Positions 34,078-37,082 of a DNA stretch of 37,082 bases are shown one piece after another. Origin of the DNA: Desulfobulbaceae bacterium. GTDB lineage: Bacteria > Desulfobacterota > Desulfobulbia > Desulfobulbales > SURF-16. The first letter of the stretch is position 1. Every line of letters begins with the position of its first letter. The notes beneath the pieces were generated by a model, which did no database searches, was not told the origin of the DNA, and was given only the letters and a program-made list of their open reading frames with translations. The DNA is taken from NCBI GenBank assembly GCA_002868945.1, contig PKTX01000069.1:1-37082 (forward strand), in the 5' to 3' direction. The translations under genes and the position numbers were made by a program.

Positions 34078-34859
34078 AACGCAGGGACTATTTTCTTGAT
34101 TTCAGCTTCAGCCGTAGCCGGCATTCCATCATTTTCATACTGTTTTGCATTTTCTGCATATTTTTTAGCCCTTACTACTCTATCTTTGGTGTTTTGAGAA
34201 CTCTCATATGAACAGTTAAAGTCATTCCAAAAGGCATAGAAATAGTCTCTTAGAGTAGTGCATGACCAAAAGCATTTTCCGACAATATATTCCTCAATTG
34301 AAAACGATGTAAAAAGATGACCTTGCGTCGCATTCCAATATTTAATAAGACGCACTAAAGGTTTGATCTGATAGTTCTCTGCTTTGTTTTTGTCCTGAAT
34401 TGCTTGGTTTGCGCCTGATGGATTTGTAGCTACCCATTCCTGCCATGACGATGCTGGAGAGGGAATTTGATAACCATAACTATAAATGGCTGGTACTAAT
34501 TCAAACTTGATATGATTTAGGGACAGCACTATCGTCGGGCTTGATTGGGATATTTCAGAAGTCGAATATTTTGCCGCGGCAAACCTTCTCAACCGGTCAA
34601 GATAGGTCTGAGGTTTCTTTTGCCCATCAGAAGTGTCAAAAACAATCATATAGTCAATGTCTGAGTTACTATCAGCCTTTCTCGGTAAGATTGTCCCACG
34701 AGTGTTTGAACCAAATTGAAAATGGCTGGTTATATTATTTCCAAAATATGCATCGAGTCTTGAAGACAATGTTGTGATAGATCTGGAGATATCCGTTTTT
34801 TCAGTTTCAGAAAGAACAAGGCTACTTGCCGTTGTTGTAAGATGAGTACTTACTGTCAT
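34074..34859 (-). CDS. CD-NTase (SMODS nucleotidyltransferase) of CBASS
   Basis: The 261-residue enzyme has the polymerase-beta-like core: the FGSNTRGT motif with Gly50-Ser51, Asp67-x-Asp69 in NSDIDYMIVF, and a third acidic residue Glu120 in IKFELVPAI, so the catalytic triad is complete. A C-terminal helical domain follows (QIKPLVRLIKYWN). Such enzymes make cyclic di- or trinucleotides on phage infection. AAGGAG precedes the ATG by four bases. The sensor and E1/JAB genes lie upstream on the same strand, beyond a 327-base gap with its own promoter candidate, so the enzyme may be expressed apart from them. Product and clade cannot be assigned from sequence by eye. Confidence 0.92.
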   Translation of the reverse strand: MTVSTHLTTTASSLVLSETEKTDISRSITTLSSRLDAYFGNNITSHFQFGSNTRGTILPRKADSNSDIDYMIVFDTSDGQKKPQTYLDRLRRFAAAKYSTSEISQSSPTIVLSLNHIKFELVPAIYSYGYQIPSPASSWQEWVATNPSGANQAIQDKNKAENYQIKPLVRLIKYWNATQGHLFTSFSIEEYIVGKCFWSCTTLRDYFYAFWNDFNCSYESSQNTKDRVVRAKKYAENAKQYENDGMPATAEAEIKKIVPAL

Positions 34860-34908
34860 TTTTTCTCCTTATGCTTTGCAACATGGTGCTATACAACACG
34901 GGCTAATC

Positions 34909-34936
34909 GGTATAGGCTGCGTGCAGCATATCCCAA
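34909..34936 (-). promoter_or_regulatory. Possible promoter of the CD-NTase/S-4TM pair
   Basis: TTGGGA and TATACC, each four of six matches to the sigma-70 consensus, spaced by 16 bases and about 50 bases before the CD-NTase start. Chance matches of this quality are common in AT-rich DNA. Confidence 0.3.
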
Positions 34937-35104
34937 TCGGGCCCGTCTGCGTAATATTTTTATGGATGCTAATATGTTGATAACATTTGAATATCTTTAA
35001 TGGAAGCCCAAAAGTCAATTGGCAATCTTAACCGTTTTGCAGAAAGCGCAGGTTAACATTATTCCTGAAAAGACATGGTCAGATGTGACACTCACAGCAG
35101 GAAC

Positions 35105-35145
35105 CTCAACCTAGGGTGAGGTGAAAAATTCCTGTAGTTGGATGT
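35105..35145 (-). repeat. CBASS-flanking repeat, copy 2
   Basis: Counterpart of 33168-33208 in the same orientation, 34 of 41 positions identical. It lies about 40 bases beyond the JAB gene stop, so each gene pair of the locus is followed by one copy. Confidence 0.6.
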
Positions 35146-35186
35146 AATAATTATGTCCACAATTTTAAGAATTGCAGATTAAAATT

Positions 35187-35675
35187 TTACCCATAAACCT
35201 TTATGCTCATCTCTATATAATTAGGCACTCTACAGAACAAAAAATCCCTATCAGAGTAACGCCAAATTGAGAACTCAGCAGGTTCACTACATGCAAGAAC
35301 AGCCATGATTGGTTGAGCAATTCTTGCCTCTGTATGTCTTGCAATTCGCCGCAAGGTTCTTTTGTCCTTACGACTTAATAAAGTTTTCCCAAGCGGGTGA
35401 GTGTGCCAGTCACCAAGATAGGTATCGAGCTGCCCCGACTCTCTATAGATTTTAGCTATTTGTTGTTCCTGAAAAGTAACGTCCGGAATATATCCGCAAG
35501 GTTTATGTACAGCATTTGGTCCAGGACCTATAACATTGGTCACCACAAGATCTTGACCATCCTTAGCCTGGTAGCCCATAAAAATACCACCAGTTTCATT
35601 TGGAAACTTGTCCTGTGCTTCCATTAACAACTCTTCAAAAGCTACCTCAGCAATCCAACAGTTGTCCTTAATCAT
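35187..35675 (-). CDS. cap3: JAB/MPN-type isopeptidase (Cap3-like) of CBASS
   Basis: The 162-residue protein has the JAMM metalloprotease signature: Glu27 in NETGGIFMGY, then His91-x-His93-Pro and Ser101, Asp104 in HTHPLGKTLLSRKD. Prokaryotic JAB enzymes of type II CBASS (Cap3) cleave the CD-NTase from proteins to which Cap2 has linked it. The start overlaps the E1 gene by eight bases, so the two are coupled. No membrane segments. Related JAB proteins also occur with other ubiquitin-like systems, but the adjacent CD-NTase gene favours CBASS. Confidence 0.88.
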   Translation of the reverse strand: MIKDNCWIAEVAFEELLMEAQDKFPNETGGIFMGYQAKDGQDLVVTNVIGPGPNAVHKPCGYIPDVTFQEQQIAKIYRESGQLDTYLGDWHTHPLGKTLLSRKDKRTLRRIARHTEARIAQPIMAVLACSEPAEFSIWRYSDRDFLFCRVPNYIEMSIKVYG

Positions 35676-37008
35676 TAGCGCATCGACAGTCTGGGTGTGG
35701 GTCTATTTTAAAAGTTGCCCAAGTATGAGGAATTGGAGAACCATCTCCATCTCGAAGATGAAGAACAGACAAATCCCAGGGCAAAGCAGGATAGCCGCCT
35801 TCATTATCTTGGGTCAGGGTCGACACTGCAGCCCTTACTCCTTCAAGAGCTATCTGTTGAGCATCGAACCCTGCACCGACATATGTAACATCGCCGCAAC
35901 CTTTTGGCTGAACAAAGCCACTTTCATCTGCTGGAGGCCTCATTTTTTTATTTTTTGCAAAAAAATGTCTGTAGCACCCCCAACAACCGGCAGTGCTTTG
36001 AGGAGAAATTCTAATTACAATTCCACCCCAAGCGCCTTGAGTCGTCGAAATCCCCACATAGGGGATTTTTTGAGCTGCTGCCAAATCTGAAAGTAAATGT
36101 TGAAGGCCTAGTTCTGTTGTTGCATCGTAAATCATATCAACATCTTTAAGAATATCTCTTAAAACAGCAAGATCCGTATTTTCCTTTTTTGCAGCTAGAC
36201 TTGTTATCCCAAGCCTATGGACAACATCTCTCGCCTTTGTGTAGGGATAGTTTTTACGAATAAATTTTGCAAGATGAACAACTTTAAGTTGCCCGGCCGC
36301 GTCCATACCAAATGGCCATCGAACTGCCGTACCGGGGTCAAAAAAATCGTGATCAAGCATTCGAATTTCTCCAACACCGCACCGGGCAAATTCCAAGATA
36401 CTTGGAGCCCCTAAGCAACCGGCACCAAAAACAGCAATTTTTTTCTGTTGCAGGAGATCAAAAAAAGGTACACGATGAGCCATGTCGACACGACCAGCAT
36501 ACACTGGGCGTACCAAAGCGTTATGTTCTTGATGATTCTTATTGACCTTTTGAAGGTGTCTCATCAGAAATACCCAGCCATCTTGTTTTTTTCGTAAAGA
36601 ATATTCTTCCGGAAAAACGACACCAACCATGGTCATTGACGTTTTGTCGTTCACCTTGGTCTTGCGTGTTTTGTGAAGGAAGGGATTTTCAGATTTAATA
36701 GTTCGCCAAAATAAACTCGGGTCATCAGTATTTACAGGTGAACCTCGCCTTACCCATTTCCCTTCAAGCGTGCAAATAAATTTATTTTGAGAACACTCTT
36801 CATCGTTTTCAGCTAGAGTATTTTTATCACCATCGAGTATACGCAAAAGGGTAAATACATTTTTACCATTATTTCTCATATACCCGACATGGAGATAACC
36901 ACATTCTGCATCAGAAGGAATAGTCATCGCGCTATTGGTTAAAACAATAGCATCAGGTTGATACGTATAATAATCCCCAAAGGGCCAGCTATTCCCGGCG
37001 AACCCCGC
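35668..37008 (-). CDS. cap2: E1-type (ThiF-fold) Cap2-like protein, N-terminally truncated
   Basis: From the first ATG at 36927 the product has 419 residues. Residues ~163-380 form an E1/ThiF adenylation domain: GAGCLG (168-173), LDHDFFDPG, a CWGC pair (Cys315, Cys318), GCGDVTYVGAGFD with Cys344 as candidate catalytic cysteine, and a C-terminal HPDCRC pair for zinc. Upstream lies a MVGVVFPEEYSLR, QDGWVFL linker seen in Cap2 proteins. No E2 domain with its catalytic cysteine is recognisable. The frame stays open without a ribosome site to a TAA at 37009-37011, where base composition shifts, so the ATG is probably not native and the E2 part seems lost or separate. Cap2 normally conjugates the CD-NTase to target molecules. 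Confidence 0.75.
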   Translation of the reverse strand, partial: AGFAGNSWPFGDYYTYQPDAIVLTNSAMTIPSDAECGYLHVGYMRNNGKNVFTLLRILDGDKNTLAENDEECSQNKFICTLEGKWVRRGSPVNTDDPSLFWRTIKSENPFLHKTRKTKVNDKTSMTMVGVVFPEEYSLRKKQDGWVFLMRHLQKVNKNHQEHNALVRPVYAGRVDMAHRVPFFDLLQQKKIAVFGAGCLGAPSILEFARCGVGEIRMLDHDFFDPGTAVRWPFGMDAAGQLKVVHLAKFIRKNYPYTKARDVVHRLGITSLAAKKENTDLAVLRDILKDVDMIYDATTELGLQHLLSDLAAAQKIPYVGISTTQGAWGGIVIRISPQSTAGCWGCYRHFFAKNKKMRPPADESGFVQPKGCGDVTYVGAGFDAQQIALEGVRAAVSTLTQDNEGGYPALPWDLSVLHLRDGDGSPIPHTWATFKIDPHPDCRCAND

Positions 37009-37082
37009 TTAGTGGCTCTTTTTCGCCATGAGCAGATGGTATCGAGTCGATTTTGCCCTGCATGGGCATGCCATGGAGGCAA

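Larger units (their letters stand above)
34860..35186. other. Spacer between cap3-like gene and CD-NTase gene
   Basis: Contains repeat copy 2 (35105-35145) and a promoter candidate on the minus strand (TTGGGA at 34931-34936, TATACC at 34909-34914, 16-base spacer). AT-rich; no gene recognised. Confidence 0.45.

Noticed and set aside
37028-37082. Possible start of a rightward gene at the window edge (MSRWYRVDF...)
   Set aside because: Only 18 codons are visible, there is no ribosome site, and no family is recognised.

Overview
The window looks like chromosome of an anaerobic, Gram-negative member of the Desulfobacterota, most likely near the sulfate- or sulfur-metabolising Desulfobulbales. The grounds are a cluster of NifX/ORP-type, ferredoxin-MinD and Mrp ATPase genes known from strict anaerobes, outer-membrane and RND efflux proteins, c-di-GMP enzymes, and GC-rich coding sequence broken up by small non-autonomous repeats. 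The assignment rests on gene content only; no marker gene is present.

Bases 1-7.95 kb hold the end of an LpxR-like outer-membrane protein, a periplasmic cupin, and a leftward unit tetR - HPP - membrane fusion protein - RND pump - outer-membrane factor. The same GTGAA-N6-TTCAC operator lies at the tetR promoter and in front of the HPP gene, so the pump is probably controlled by this TetR protein. Bases 8.4-13.9 kb hold a stand-alone AsnC-type ligand-binding protein and a rightward operon: zinc-ribbon protein, NifX/ORP-like protein, two MinD-type ATPases with ferredoxin inserts, a CDF metal transporter fused to a NifX domain, and an Mrp/ApbC ATPase. This resembles the orange-protein (ORP) complex genes of Desulfovibrio, with a metal transporter added.

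Bases 13.9-18.9 kb are leftward: an ABC-F ATPase, a membrane HD-GYP phosphodiesterase, an AhpD-like protein, and a MerR-type regulator with a MEDS sensor domain behind an operator-promoter dyad. Bases 19.2-28.0 kb form an ion and stress block: universal stress protein, MscS channel, CASTOR/POLLUX-like channel, MarC, DUF21/CBS protein, PsiE-like protein and a two-RCK potassium channel. A small YeeE/YedE gene in this block is broken by a frameshift and a repeat insertion. Bases 28.4-33.0 kb carry a dCache-GGDEF diguanylate cyclase, mntP and tex.

Bases 33.1-37.0 kb are clearly more AT-rich and carry a type II CBASS-like anti-phage locus, all leftward: an E1 (ThiF/Cap2-type) protein whose E2 part is missing, a JAB/Cap3 protease, a CD-NTase and an S-4TM membrane effector. 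A related ~41-bp sequence follows each of the two gene pairs. Three unrelated palindromic or MITE-like repeats elsewhere in the window sit exactly at gene ends and supply the stop codons of three genes, which suggests recent reshaping of the chromosome by small mobile repeats.
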